This document shows, piece by piece, positions 13,761 through 27,598 of a DNA stretch of 64,000 nt; within the stretch, counting starts at the first letter, position 1, and each line of letters starts with the position of its first letter. Source of the stretch: Rhabdornis inornatus (Eukaryota > Chordata > Aves > Passeriformes > Rhabdornithidae); NCBI GenBank assembly GCA_013397075.1, contig VWZS01000622.1, positions 1,783 to 65,782 of the forward strand. Reading direction: 5' to 3'. Position numbers and translations under genes: made by a program. The notes under the pieces were generated by a model. It searched no databases, was not told the origin of the DNA, and was given only the letters and a program-made list of their open reading frames with translations.

Positions 13761-16700
13761 CACTAAAGCACAGAGCTCCAAGTGTTTCTAACTAATACTC
13801 CAAACATTTTGTGCCATACATCATAGTTTTCTCCACACTCCTTTCTGGAGAATTCTATGTTGGAAATGATCAAAGATAAGAATCTAAATGGCAGTGGTCC
13901 CAGATTACATGTTTCTGATTCACGTCTACATCAAAAATAGGAGTTATTTTTAGGAGTGATGAAAAGACCTGCTTATTTAAGTGCTAAACTCATTACTACA
14001 AGGTAAAAAATGAGGTAAAGAATTTAGGAGGATTCAAAAGGCTTAAACTCTGTGACAAGTCAAAGCCACCACAGTTACATGTGGCAGACAGACCTCTCTG
14101 TAAGAGCAAGAGCATTGATGCATAGTTCAGACACAGACAGCTCATCACTGACTGACTACCCCAATGGACAATCTTCTCTGTGGTCACATTATTCCATATT
14201 TGTTCGCAATGGGGCCTCTTGATCCCTTTTAGAAACTTCTGATAGAGTTGATCTCTGTCAGAGATATTCTACTGCAGGCACCAGACCAGTCAGAATCATA
14301 ATTTCTGTGTCCCAGTCAAAGAACTGGATTTTTTTCCCTTCTTTTCACCTTTATCTTCATGTGCATAAAAGACAGAGAGAGGAACAAAAAGACGGGAGAA
14401 AAAATGCTACCTTTTATGCTTTTACATATTGAAACAGGACTATTAGAAGCAGAACATCTGAGATAGGAATCTTAATGATGGCAAAGATCAAATATAATCT
14501 TACAGCAATAGTGTTTATGGTTCAAGTTTTTGTCTCGGTGAATAGAAAATTTATTCCAGCACCACAAGTTTACTTCCATTTGCTGTCTATTGCAAGCACT
14601 GGCACATATATTTAGTGTGGATATTGTGGACACAGTCTGTGAATACATGTTGGCACAAGTTTCCCTGCAGCCATGGAAACACCTGCCTCCAAGTTCATTT
14701 ATAATCTGCACCTACAGCCATGGGACACTTACAAGTTTATTGAAAAAGATCTTGTCAAACCATATAGGAAAGACTCTGTTCTTTCTCTTGCTTTTCCACA
14801 TGACATAAGTTTGGCATTAACAAGTCACATTTTTATGTCCAGCTTTATAGATTGTTAATAATACATAAAGATATTTGATATGTAAGATCATGGGTCAAAT
14901 ATTTCTCACTCTACTCTCATGAATAGTCCTACAAACTTTATTTATACAACTAATCTGAGGAAAACGGTCGCATTTTACCTATCCTGTAAATTATTCTGCA
15001 GTGTTTTGAAGTGGCTCTCACCACTACTTAAGGGTATTCTCATTAACTTTGAAGCACAATGCATGTTACTCTCTTGAGCTCTTCAGATGAAATCCTATAA
15101 GATGAAGCAGAGTTGTTCATACATAAAAAGAAATCTGATAATGCAGTCAAGATTCCCTGGTTCTTCTCAAATATGAATCAGCACAGGAAAATATCACATC
15201 CCCTCCACTATTTCTGGGTTTAATATATTCCATGTCACTTACATAGAAAGGATTATGAAAATCCATTCAACCACTGTTTCCTTGACAATTTTTTTTCCTT
15301 TGGCTTATTAATGACTATGGAGAACAGGTCTGTAAATGAGTCACTGCTTTTTAACTCTAGTGTAGTCAGCTGGTATACTCCATCTTGGCCCTGTACTAGA
15401 CCTAGGTGGTTTGTTTTTAGATAATGATTGTGTAAGTAATCAGGAACTGAAGTCTCTTAGGATGTTTATAAATATCACAGAGAGTCATTATTAAAAGTAT
15501 CGGATAGATTATATGGGATGGTCTGGAAAGCACAGAGAACTTCAGACTACTGTACAGAGGACTTCAAACTACTGTAGTAGTTTTTCTCCATTAGTTTGTA
15601 TAGGAAAGAAAAGTACTCCATGAAATACAGAGCAACATAAACAACTCATTTCAATTCAAATCTGGATCCAAGCTGGAAGCTCTTAGTATGCAGCACTCAA
15701 CCCATTTCAACACAGAACCAGCAGCAGAAAGTTTCCACAGCATTTGTAGTTTTATTAGGAATCAGCAGATGGTGCTTCCACAAGGCCCTTTACAAGTTCT
15801 GCGTAATGAAATATATAGGTGGCTAGGTCATGCTAAAATGTTAATTATAACTGTCATGCCTGGCTGTGCATGGCATCTGTAAAGTCAGTTTATTGACCAA
15901 GTTTCTTGCATTTACTTAATTGCTGACCCACCTGTAAAATGGGTGGCTTATGCCAGACGCTTCATTGTTACACCTCTACAGATGACAGAATAGGTACTCC
16001 AAGCCTGTCATTATAAATCCCTGAATGATAAGAAGAAATTGGATAGCTACCTTGCAAGAATTCCTTGAAATCTAAAAATCCTGACTTAAGTTAGACTGAG
16101 AAGCAAAACCCTGAACAACCTTGGAACGAGTATCTCACTGGGAGAGGGAAAAGAGCTGTGGGCATCAGCAGCTTGGGATAGAAAACAATAAGTGTTTTTA
16201 AAACAACCTAGCACTGACATGCCAAGGAGTAAAAGCATCAACAGCAGAGGTGCAGCTGCTTCTACAGCCACAGTCTATCTTGACTTCAGGGTTGAAAAGA
16301 AAAGCTACTCCATACCACCACCTACTTCGTTTGGACCCCCACCTACACAGATACTCATACTTCTCCAATTCCCTTCTGCCTCACTGTTGGCAAGCAACTG
16401 AGGAAAACAGTCACAAGGCAAAAGTTGTTTGTGCAGTCTTTCAGCATGTGCTGCCAGAGCTGGATGGTGCTGGGATGTGACAGCACGTTCCTCTGCTCCC
16501 CAGTGGCAGGCTCCCTTTCCACCACCAGCACACAGGCACATCCTTCCTCATCTGGGTTATCATGCTGTCAGTGATCGCATTTTCCCTGCATGCTACCTGG
16601 GGCACATTCTATATTAGACAGCAGTGCTTCAATATAGCCCAGGACCAGATGTGTAATTCTTGATTACTCTCTGATTATGACATGAAGGTATATTATCATT

Positions 16701-17763
16701 ACCCTAAATTTTCAGTAACCTAGAACAAAACAAACTAAACTACTTTCTTAGAATGACACAAGAAAGACCAGTAGGGATTTTCCAACTGTTATGTTCTATT
16801 TTAACCCCAAATCCATCTGTCTTCTTTGTAAATTGACATTATGTATACAATGTTAGTCCGTTTATATCCAACACGTTATTGCTTAGCAGTGGATTCCTGG
16901 AGGTTTTCTTGCAAAATACTTAACTGCCTGAGGCCCGGGAGAAATAAAACTCTTTTCTTTGTTTCCCAACTATTTCTAATGGGATGAATAAACCCTTTAA
17001 CTCTGGTAGTAGCTAATATGTCCAGCGAGAGGTAAAAATTATTTCCTGAAAAGCAACTGATCTGTGTACATCAAATTCCAGCTTTCCTTACCTGGGGAAA
17101 GGAAGGCACTCCATGAACAATACAAGGTGTTATCATAGTGTGAAAATGTGATTCAGTAAAATTCATGGAGAAGGGAATCAAAAAAAGTACCTACTGACAA
17201 TCTGAATTGTCAGGGAAATGCCCTGCCACACATCTCCCTAAAAAAAACCTCTAGAATTTCCATTTTTCCTTGTTTTTGGGATCTCTGCAGGTGATTTTTA
17301 TTTACTTATTTACAAGGAGCTCAGTTGAATGAACATTTGCTATCTTCTGCTGTCTCCACAAAAGAAAAATGGACACCAAATCTCAGAAACCAACAGCAAA
17401 GCAGGTGAGGCTTCACAAGGAATGCAGACCAACCACCAGTTGTGTGACATGAGCTAGCTGGGCTGAGGTAGGGCATGGGAGAGAGCAGCACACAGGATAG
17501 ACCTAGAGTTCCCATGGACTTGATGGGAACACTTCTCAAGGGACACAGCAGAACTGGACTGCTACATGTTAAGCACGTTCTTTCTGGAAAGCCTTTCAGG
17601 ATGCCAGAGCTCAAAGGCTATCAGAGTGGTCTCAGAGGACAGCATCCCTGGTGGCACGCCACTCAGGGAACTCTGGAGGCATTTCCACAAGTGACTGAAA
17701 TCCCAACCAGTTCCACTAGAGGGTTATGCTGAAAGGACAAGCCTGAGCAGCGGCAGAAACAGG

Positions 17764-17803
17764 CAGTGTACTTTGCCTCACTGCAGTGCACTTTGCCTCA
17801 CTG
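17764..17803. repeat. 20-bp tandem duplication, one mismatch
   Basis: The 20-base unit CAGTG(T/C)ACTTTGCCTCACTG is present twice head to tail, differing only at position 6. The CACTGCAGTG core is itself palindromic. Confidence 0.85.
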
Positions 17804-20800
17804 CAGTGCTAATTGTCCTTCTCCAAATAGAGGGGTACAGGCTCCTGTACACCGCTATTTACACCACTATTTTTTCTTGCAGGACCAATTTAAAAAGCAT
17901 AAAAGCATAAAAAGGATAAAACCCCTAAATGTTATCCTTTTCTCTGCCTGTGTCTCTGAGCCTTCAAATCTGCCCCTACAAATCTTTCTTAGCCTGAATT
18001 TGCTGTCTACAGAACATGAAAACTTGACTGATTCTAAGATATTTAAATAAAAGAAAGTGCTGAATGATGTCTCTTCTCCTCTGACAAATAAAAGAGCCAT
18101 ATAAGAGAAAAATGCATTTACATCATACGAAATGAACTACTGTAGAAAAGTAGAACTTAAATACAAGGCCATGTATAATAACCATGTAAGTGAGAAACTG
18201 ATGGGTCCTCATCTAGTAACATGCATCACCTCTATATGTGCATCTTGTCTGAGCAGGAATGCTCCGAAAAGAGAGATCAGATTTGAAGATAATCTTGTTT
18301 CTGCGTCTGAAAGAACATTGCAGTAATTGAATCATGAATGTTCTATCACTTTGAATAAAATATTAAAACTACAGAAAAGTAGTTGCAAATAAATCCCTAC
18401 TATCTAGCTTCTCTCCCTGCATTCAGGCATAGTTTATCTTTTATCATTCATCTATGTGTCAAATTGTTATTTTTTTTAAATTTGGGGTTGAAATTAGTCC
18501 AGAATTGAATCTCATTTTTCTGTGAAAATAATATTATTTTAATTCTGAGAAGCTCCAAGTACATTTTGGAAAATTTCTGCTTTTGGTTTTTTTCTTTTTT
18601 TTTTTTAATGAGTTCAGTAGAATCATCACTCTCATACTGTACTCTTACAATATCCTAGAATAAGACAAGAGTTACCTGCTAATGCCCTTCTGAAGGATAA
18701 AACAAAGTTTTTAGGAGGCTTAAAGATCTTAAAAATTATGTATATCTTTAAACAAGACAGAATAAAAATAGTATATTTATTTCATTTTTAAGTGGTTCCA
18801 GACACAGCAAGTTACAGTGTTGGTATGCTTTTTTCCTCAAAAGAGTCAGTTACTTCACTTGTACTATTGAATTTTGGGATACTGTGGTTTGAGCCAAATA
18901 GCATACAGAATTTGATGCTTAAATTACTCCCTCACTGTCTAGATTTGTTATGTCTTCATCTTTGAGATACTTCAGAATGAATTCTTTTAAGGATTTGTGT
19001 TTTACTAGTAGCAGGCTACTAAAGTATGCTTCAAAACTTTGTGGGTAAAGCACTAATTGGGGTATAGACTTTCTTTCCAGCTAATGGATGTGAAATCAGT
19101 TTTGACTTAGGCCTTCTCAGGAATGCTTTTCTTTGTTCTCTTTCCCTTTCATTTTATCAATAGGTAAACTACACATGCATCAAAGACATCTAAGAAGAAC
19201 CAAGTTATTGGAATTCATTCTTAGTCCTCAAGAGGTCTCTCTTATTTTGTGAATTCTTTGTAGCTATAAGTCAGTTTGGAGTAGTGAACACTGTTTTAAA
19301 TACTATACTTGATTTTCAATTGTTACTCAAAACCTCCCTGATATGTGTTTGCTGCTAAGAACTCTTTTAGATTTTTTTTCTCTGCTAAAGTACCATGAAT
19401 ACCAAATGAAATCGAATAGCATGAGTTTGATTTGATTCTTTATTTTCAGTCCTCTCTAGATGTTCTAATTATTCCATTATTTACCCCATGCCATCCCTTC
19501 CCCTCTCCCTCCCCTTCTCCTCCATCAAAAGCTCATGAGTTTCTGTAAATGAGCATGAAGAAAAGTGCTTTTCTCTGACAATCACGTTTCCACAAAGTAG
19601 GCTGCTTTTGCTATTGTACTTTCACACCTTTTAGGGACAGCATGGCCCCACACCTTGCAGGTCTAAATTTCCTGGTTGGAAAATCTAGTCTTTCTGTCAA
19701 AGACATAGATGTTCTTACAATGCTAGATACTGGAATCCTGAAATCATATTAGAGTCTACACTTTAATTTTTAAAAATTACTTGGAAATGTCATACCTCTG
19801 CAGAAAGACTTAAAAACGTGATTGCTATCTCAGAAACCAGAAAGTAGGAAAGAAAGATAACTGAATTTAAAACTTTTAAGCTGATTTGTTTGAATCCACC
19901 CTTGTGACATGTGTACATTCAGAACAATTGACCCTGGCAATACTGCAGCTCACTGGGGTGAGCAACCATGAGAAACAAAGACTCATGAGAACCTCTGGTC
20001 AGAGGCGTGGGGCCTAAGGCATCCTCAATTTAACCATTATTGTCATCATTACAGAGAAGCAGGGACCTGCCAAGCGTCCCAGATTTCCTGGTTATGACCC
20101 TACATAGCAAATATCACTATCTTAGTACTCAGGTTAGAAGGTGTTTGACTGCTCTGACAGAACGTTTCTGTGACTTTTTCCATTTGCAGATATGGCCTAC
20201 ATATACAAAGCTGGAAGGGATACTCTGCTGCCTTCTCACCATCACCCACACAGAATTTCATCTTCCTTTTGGATACCATGAAGGATGGTCATAAAGTTCC
20301 ATGAGTTCTGCAGCACATGGTCAGTGAGTGAAGGACTTGAAACAGACTGAGTTTTGTCATGGAAACAGGGACTTTCAAGACTGTACAATTACAATGGAAT
20401 TAAGACGCTAGGAACAAGGAATACTTGGACTCTGGGCCACACTACTGTCACCTTCTACTGCCTGTTTTGAAAGAAAGGACAAACTTCATGACCAAACCTC
20501 ATAATTCTTTCATGTTCAAAAAAATAAAAGTGAATCAATGAAAAATGTAATAGACATAAATAAAGACACCTAATATAGACCAAATCCTCAATGTCTGCAT
20601 TTATGAGGTATTAATGAAACAGTTTTGCCTTTAATAATCAACTTTTCTTTATTATTTCACATTTTAAGACGTGGGGCCAATCCAAGGATTTTTGCATGCT
20701 AAATGACATAAGATAACAGCAGCAAGAAAGAACAGGTAGTGCATTCAGATTTAGTTAAGATTTCAGGCTTATTCCTGCTGTTCCATAGGCATGTTGTTTT

Positions 20801-23800
20801 GTACCTGAGCAAAGATATTTAATGTCACTTGTTGAATCCAAGTGTACACAGGTTATTTGTACGAAGCTACCACATATGTTACCATGTGCTTCTGGAGCAG
20901 CAGCTGGAATTACATAGAATAGGTATATCATCTGGGAAAATGGCTAAAGCCTTTTTCCTGCCTGTACCTCTCAAAGTTTCTCATCTGAGATGTAGATGAT
21001 CTCCTCCTCCTCCCACAATGGTGTTGCACAATAACAAGACCTGTTAAGGATGAGCACTTTCTCAGAGTCTGAGGCCCTGCAGATATCCCTCCCACTGATG
21101 ACCAGTGGAAGCCAGAGTTGATTAGGTTGATCATGAGAACAGGAGGTGTCAGGGTAGAGGCAAGATAGCAGAAGCTCAAACCCATGCATTCTGGACTGCC
21201 CTGCAAACTGTAATTAAACCTGCTACGTAGTGTACAGAAGATGCACCTCTTCTCCCAGACATCCAGGGAGAAAGGTAAGGACTGGCAGTCTGTAGTTATA
21301 TCTTTTTATGCATAACTTGTGTCCACTCAAGTCACCTCATGGTCAAGCATACAAGAAAGTATATGCAAACTAACCACATTAGTACAGAACAGGAGCCACA
21401 GTGGCCTTCTCAGGGGAGTTTTAGGAGGGCATAAGCCAATTTTAGTGCTACTCAAGGGAGACAATTCCCACAGCCAACAAACTCTAACAAACTTTGATCC
21501 ACGCAGAGCCTCCACTGCAAAGAAATTTAGGCAGTAAGTCGCAAAACAAAGCATAAATTACTCTGGGGTCTTCATCCTTCCCATACTGCTAACTAATATT
21601 TGCATTTATTCCATAAAGTCTGACTTCAAAATAAGACTTTAGATGGTCTACAGATGCTACTATATAGCATTGCCATAGGACAAGTCTACAGAGGCACATG
21701 CGGAGCCATGTGCTTAATGTAGCACAATAGTTTCAATTTGTATTAAAAAATAATTTTGGAAATTCACTGCTGGTTTTGTGATAGCAAAAATATGCTTTTT
21801 CATGGACTGAAAATTTTGATAACCTGTAAAGGGATGTGATACAAATGTGATGATTCTTCAGATCCTGAAATATGCTCCTTTTCTGCTCATAAAAATAAAG
21901 CAGCTCACCACAACTGGGATAAAAACTTTTTTTGTTTCCATCCTAGCCACAACCTTAACTTCTCTAAAATTCCTTGTTACGGTTAGTCCCATTTAGATCA
22001 TCATTTTTGCTGATAGCGAGTTCATTTCTCTTCTGACCAGCATGTTTAAGGGTATACTAGAAGGTGACATTTGGAGCATTTGGACGTTACCAACAAGTAC
22101 CGTGTAGGACAATTTTGATAACATCCCAGCAAGCTGGCACTGACTAAACAGCAGTCTAAAATCCATTTGGTTCCATTAATATCTGAAAGTAAACCATTAA
22201 AATTGATCCTCTTCCTAGATAGGCAACAAAGTAAATACAAACCTCACAACAAGAAGTTAATGATCTGTCCCTAACAAGGCTGTAACTTTGACACACTCAA
22301 GTACTTAGTCTAGAAACAAGATCCAGTATATCACCAAATATATGCATTGAGCTGAAAATCATCTATTTATTACCCTTTTTGCCTTGCTACATTCAGCTTG
22401 TCACAGTTGACTCTCATGCTTAATAGTGATTTTTTTTCCATTAAGCTCCAATCCAGGACCTACAGTCAAACACAACTTTTTTTGGATTAGAGAGTTATGT
22501 GACTCCACACCTCCAAATAATAAGATATGCCCTTCACATTAACTCTAATAGAATCAAAATAACAAGAAAAACCAAAAAGTAATGGCAAAATTTGACAATT
22601 TTCACAGTAGTTGTTCGCAAACTATGTCTATCCTCACTTTATCTTTGGTTTAGTTTCCAGTCCTGGTTCAGCTGCAACTGATTACCAGCTGACATGTCTC
22701 TTGAAGTCTGCCATACAAAATGTTCCAGACCTTAAGAGCACAATACCCACACATAACCCCGCCATTCCTAAAGCACTATGCTCCTCATCTATAATTGCAA
22801 CTTAAAATTTTGAAGTTTTGTCACCAAGAATGACATAGCTTCACTTGGCAGAGTTGTGAAAGCAGAAAAGGCAATTTGCCTCTCAGGGAGCTGGACAAGA
22901 GCCATTCTGCATTTAACGCACAACTTAAGACAGCCAGAGGTTGAACTGGCCTACCAGGGGCTGCTCTGCCTGACAGCTTTGCTATCTCCATGCTCCCTCC
23001 TACCATGCCACTTCTTAAGCCTTTGTGTGGAAATGGGTTGTCTAGAGCTAGTGGTGTTGTCCTTCTGGCATTTCTTTGCTATAGCAGCATCCTAAGAATG
23101 GCAAAGAACAGGTTTCCCACAGTAATTATATTTTCTTTCCTTTTAAAATTTTTTTCTAAGTTTGCAAAAATTAGTTTAGAATCTACATCAGAATTCCTGT
23201 TGCTGTTGAAAACACTGCAATCCCAACAAGGTGAGAGACCTTTCCTGACCTAGAAATTCCACGGTCTATTGCACATTTCTTGTTTAATATTGTCTGAAAA
23301 TATACAGAGGAGCATCTCATCAACAAATCAGTAAAGCAATAGATCAGTAGACTCCTTTATAATTTTTTAATTTCACTTCTTCAGATAATCAATGTTTGTA
23401 AGAGTTTCCTTACAGTTTTTTCCAATACGATTTTCTACTGGAATTTTGCACTTTTGTCCAAGTTTTCAATAACCCAGAAAGATTTTGCAACTTGTTTAAT
23501 GACCTGTTTTCATTCCATTAGCACATTAAACCTCGTCTTGCCACACCACATCCCATTTGCAATGGGTACTGAATAATAAGACTTGCTGCAGTTCTTCAGT
23601 GGTGGTCTGTGGTACTGGCAGCACAAGACAAGAGAATGTCTTTGGAGTGTCTAAGACAGCTTGTCCTGTCTGGATTTCCAGTAAGAGGCAGGTATCCTTC
23701 GAACTGTAGAGGGATACACAATTATGTTATTACTTCATGAACCGCCAAAAGAAGGCAAGGAAGGGGTCAGTTTGGCTCACATATATGTCAATTTTATCTG

Positions 23801-24887
23801 ACCTAAAACATGAATGACACCTGTCTGCATGACCTTTCTGCAGTATGAACTAGAATGAACCAGTTTCATGTTATTTTCCTACTACCTCTTTATCCAGTCC
23901 ATTGCCCACCACCCAAAAACAGACATAACTTCTTAGCTCAACTTAAAAAAAACTACAACTGTTCAACATACCTGCATTCATCCAATAAGCCCAACACTCC
24001 CCAATAGCATGCACTGCAAATTCTGTGTTTAATAGTCTCACTGATGTGCAGGAATTACTTTGGTGTAATAGCACACATAGCCAATACCTTATATTAGAAT
24101 TCAATTTGCATATTTTAGAGCTTAGTTTTATCGGGAATTAATTTGCTTGTTTTTCACAAAGGACCTTGGTTAAATCAAGAAATTAAATTTGGTATTACAA
24201 TTTTTTATGCTTTTTCCTAAGAAACAGCGTATTATATTTCTACAGAAAATGTTGTTGAAGGACTGTACTTCTTCTTCTCCTATACTTTAGAAAAAAGTGG
24301 AGGGAAAGCTTTTCAAACAGAACAATGCAATGGTACTCAGAAAAGTCCTTAAATCTAATATCTGAGATGCAAATGAGGGAAGCCTACATAAAATTGCAGT
24401 TTCCCAGAAACAGGCCCTCCTTTTTGTGATAATCAGTGCAATTAGGTGGGAACAAAGCAATGTAACAAGTCTTCTCTCCTACCAGAAGGGGACGTTCTAC
24501 CTTTATTTGAGTACTTGCTCTGTGGGAGAGGCCAGTTGTGTGAGAAACTGCATGGGATGATGCATACATACATCCAGGACCGCAGGAGGGTGTCCGAGTC
24601 TTTTCTGCTCCCTTGAAATTAGATTGCCAGGATAGGCCTTCCCATTTTCACTTGATCAAAATCCAGATCCCTTTCAAATATTCAGCTTTGGCCTGGAGTC
24701 CCATCCACAATCTCAAAAAATTTTACTGCAGACATGTTCCTTATCAAAGAGGGGATTCCAAGCTGGTCCATTCCTGATACAAGCAACCACCCTCCTGTTA
24801 GGCAACAGAGTGAGGGGAAAGGGGTAAAAGGTAATTTTATATTAGTACAGTGAATACTGACTTATCACAAAGTAAATATTCCACGTA

Positions 24888-24970
24888 CATATATGAAGGT
24901 ATGTCTATACATATGTCTATACATTCACATACATGAACGAATATATGTCTACATCTGTGTGTGTATGTTA
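24888..24970. repeat. TATGTCTA/TGTG-rich low-complexity tract
   Basis: Irregular repeats of ATGTCTATACAT, ACATAC and TGTGTG. No function is suggested. Confidence 0.6.
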
Positions 24971-26175
24971 ATAGCACATGTTGACGAGGTAGCTTGCAGA
25001 TTATTTTTCCTCCTTCTCTGTATTTTGCTGCTATTTTGTTCAGACACCAGCCATTTAATACTTTGTATTATGGAGTTTGCTGTAGCTATAGCTATACTAG
25101 AAGTAGGACACAGAAATATGTAAATTGAGAGCAAATCTGAACTCTCTGAAAGTCTGAGATGTAAGTATATTAGGGTTTTTTTAAAAGGCTCTATTATTCC
25201 AAGATCAGGACCAGCTGCAAAGATTGGATTCACATCCAAAAGCCTATATTAAAATGCATACATTTCTTGGTAGAAAGAAGTTGTGAAACCTGTCAGACTG
25301 AAAACAACACTCTTTTCTTGTGCTGCCTGACAGTTCAGTTACAGATTGACCCTATTGTTTTTTGTTAATTTAAATATGATTGTTGGCAAAGCAGAAAGGG
25401 TGGGGGAGTCATAGAGAGTGGCACACACAGTGAGAAAGAAGGAAGCAGTTCTGATTACATAATATATCCCTGACATGTTCTTACTCACAAACCCAGTATC
25501 TAGCATTCAAAAAAAAAGAAAAAAAATTTAAAAAGGAGAAAACAATGAAAGAAACAGCAGCTGTTTCTAAGTGATGTCAGAGAACAGGTGTGATACAAAT
25601 CTCCATACCAGCGCAATCATATTGATCTCCCGATGATGCATGCATGAAGCACATGTGCAAACCTTATCGACCCATTCTGTGTTTCATTTCCAGGAACACG
25701 GCCTGAAAACGCCCCTCTATAACTGAAAACACTATCAGGATAAACACCGTATTGGCCAATTACTAAAAAACATACACAAACGGGACCCGAGAAGGTGAGC
25801 CTGACCCCACAGCCCTCCCGGGAGCCGTGCAGTGCCGGGCCGTGCCGGACCGTGCTGGGCCTAGCCGAGCTGACCGAGCCGAGCTCGGGAGCAGCCGCCT
25901 GCGCGCCCCGCGCTGCCGCCGGCATCCCCCCGAGCCCCCCCGGGGTCACCTCCCGGACCGGCCCCGACCACAACGCTGCCCCGGCGGGGGCCGTGCTGCC
26001 TCCCGAGCTGTGCAGCGCCTGTGGCCGGAGCCCCGCGGAGACAGCGGCCCCCGGAGCTGGCCCCCGGAGCACCTTGCGGCCGGGCAGGGGTGCTGGCCGG
26101 GATCCATCCCCGGCGCGGGCAGGGGCGCTCGGGGGCTGGGAAGGCTCGGGGGCCGGGGCGCTCGGGGGTCGGGGT

Positions 26176-27004
26176 NNNNNNNNNNNNNNNNNNNNNNNNN
26201 NNNNNNNNNNNNNNNNNNNNNNNNNNNNNNNNNNNNNNNNNNNNNNNNNNNNNNNNNNNNNNNNNNNNNNNNNNNNNNNNNNNNNNNNNNNNNNNNNNNN
26301 NNNNNNNNNNNNNNNNNNNNNNNNNNNNNNNNNNNNNNNNNNNNNNNNNNNNNNNNNNNNNNNNNNNNNNNNNNNNNNNNNNNNNNNNNNNNNNNNNNNN
26401 NNNNNNNNNNNNNNNNNNNNNNNNNNNNNNNNNNNNNNNNNNNNNNNNNNNNNNNNNNNNNNNNNNNNNNNNNNNNNNNNNNNNNNNNNNNNNNNNNNNN
26501 NNNNNNNNNNNNNNNNNNNNNNNNNNNNNNNNNNNNNNNNNNNNNNNNNNNNNNNNNNNNNNNNNNNNNNNNNNNNNNNNNNNNNNNNNNNNNNNNNNNN
26601 NNNNNNNNNNNNNNNNNNNNNNNNNNNNNNNNNNNNNNNNNNNNNNNNNNNNNNNNNNNNNNNNNNNNNNNNNNNNNNNNNNNNNNNNNNNNNNNNNNNN
26701 NNNNNNNNNNNNNNNNNNNNNNNNNNNNNNNNNNNNNNNNNNNNNNNNNNNNNNNNNNNNNNNNNNNNNNNNNNNNNNNNNNNNNNNNNNNNNNNNNNNN
26801 NNNNNNNNNNNNNNNNNNNNNNNNNNNNNNNNNNNNNNNNNNNNNNNNNNNNNNNNNNNNNNNNNNNNNNNNNNNNNNNNNNNNNNNNNNNNNNNNNNNN
26901 NNNNNNNNNNNNNNNNNNNNNNNNNNNNNNNNNNNNNNNNNNNNNNNNNNNNNNNNNNNNNNNNNNNNNNNNNNNNNNNNNNNNNNNNNNNNNNNNNNNN
27001 NNNN
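26176..27004. other. Assembly gap (829 N)
   Basis: A run of 829 undetermined bases lies within the CpG island. Its true size may differ. High-GC promoter sequence is often lost in avian drafts, so FST promoter elements or an upstream exon could be hidden here. Confidence 0.98.
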
Positions 27005-27164
27005 TTCCCGTCTCGTCCTCCCGGGCTCTACCAGTGAAAAGCCTATCACGCGGGAACGGCCCTAGGTATTAAACTTTTAGCTGGTCCTGTCTTTTGGGTT
27101 TTTCGCTTTTTTCAGGTTTGGGGCTGGTCGATCGGGGTTTCGGGTTTCTTTGGGCCGAGCGGTC

Positions 27165-27190
27165 TGTCCGTCCGTCCGCCCGCCCGCCGG
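27165..27190. repeat. (CCGT)n/(CCGC)n short repeat in promoter
   Basis: Successive CCGT then CCGC tetramers form a compound microsatellite about 350 bases upstream of the FST start codon. Confidence 0.75.
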
Positions 27191-27328
27191 AGGTGCGGGG
27201 AGTGGGATGGATCCTCCGCAGCCACCTCGCGCGGGGACCGCGCCCGCGGAGCCGACTCCGGGCGGACGGGCGCCGCTCCGCGCCCCGGCAGCGCCCCCAG
27301 CCCGCCGGAGGGGCCGGGGCGCCCCTGG

Positions 27329-27344
27329 NGACACACACACACAT
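27329..27344. repeat. Short (AC)n run after an ambiguous base
   Basis: A single N at 27,329 is followed by G and a run of AC dinucleotides to about 27,343, at the downstream edge of the GC-rich block. Confidence 0.75.
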
Positions 27345-27380
27345 TAGGAGACCGCCCACCGCAGACAGCTAGGACCCCCG

Positions 27381-27390
27381 TATAGATTTA
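27381..27390 (+). promoter_or_regulatory. FST: Candidate TATA-like element of FST
   Basis: TATAGATTTA, followed by AAGA, is the only TATA-like motif close upstream of the FST start codon. If used, transcription would begin near 27,410 and give a 5' UTR of about 105 bases with no upstream ATG. Its use is inferred from position only. Confidence 0.45.
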
Positions 27391-27516
27391 AAGAGAGACT
27401 GCATTCAGAGCCTGACGTTCATTCAATAGAGCGATCATAAGCAGGCTGGCTAGTGCTCGCTCCCTACTCCCCCTCACGCTGTCTCTGCGTCTCTCTCACT
27501 CCCTGCTATACTGAGG

Positions 27517-27598
27517 ATGTTAAATCAGAGAATCCACCCGGGCATGCTTTTAATCCTGATGTTTCTGTGCCACTTCATGGAAGATCACACAGTGCAGG
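27517..27598 (+). CDS. FST: FST coding exon 1: signal peptide
   Basis: Encodes 27 residues plus the first base of codon 28. The peptide begins MLNQRIHPG, followed by a hydrophobic core (LLILMFLC) and a predicted signal cleavage after Ala28, just before GNCW. The donor is G|GTAAGA. The ATG at 27,517 is preceded by GAGG, and there is no other ATG between the TATA-like motif and this start. The 5' UTR is CT-rich. Confidence 0.96.

Larger units (their letters stand above)
241..25790. other. Intergenic region upstream of FST, no gene recognised
   Basis: About 25 kb of AT-rich DNA precedes the FST CpG island. Open frames here are at most about 126 codons, overlap on both strands, lack recognisable domains and fit chance expectation in AT-rich DNA. 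What can be seen is listed separately: microsatellites, short tandem duplications, a hairpin and two possible ancient LINE tails. More GC-rich patches lie near 16,240-16,620, 17,450-17,720, 20,960-21,200 and 22,850-23,060, with no identifiable content. Distal FST enhancers could lie here, but nothing in the sequence alone locates them. Confidence 0.6.
25790..27340 (+). promoter_or_regulatory. FST: FST promoter CpG island, interrupted by a gap
   Basis: GC content rises abruptly at about 25,790 and CpG dinucleotides become frequent, until about 27,340. CG-rich blocks lie on both sides of the gap at 26,176-27,004. The island ends some 180 bases before the FST start codon, so it covers the distal and part of the proximal promoter. 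Long frames across the gap are artefacts of N translation. The region contains many GGGGC and CCCGCC boxes of the Sp1 type, but specific sites cannot be assigned by eye. Confidence 0.8.

Noticed and set aside
25795..27072. Several 338-425 codon open frames across the CpG island
   Set aside because: Most of their length is translated N from the assembly gap; the real flanks are GC-rich promoter DNA with open frames on both strands.
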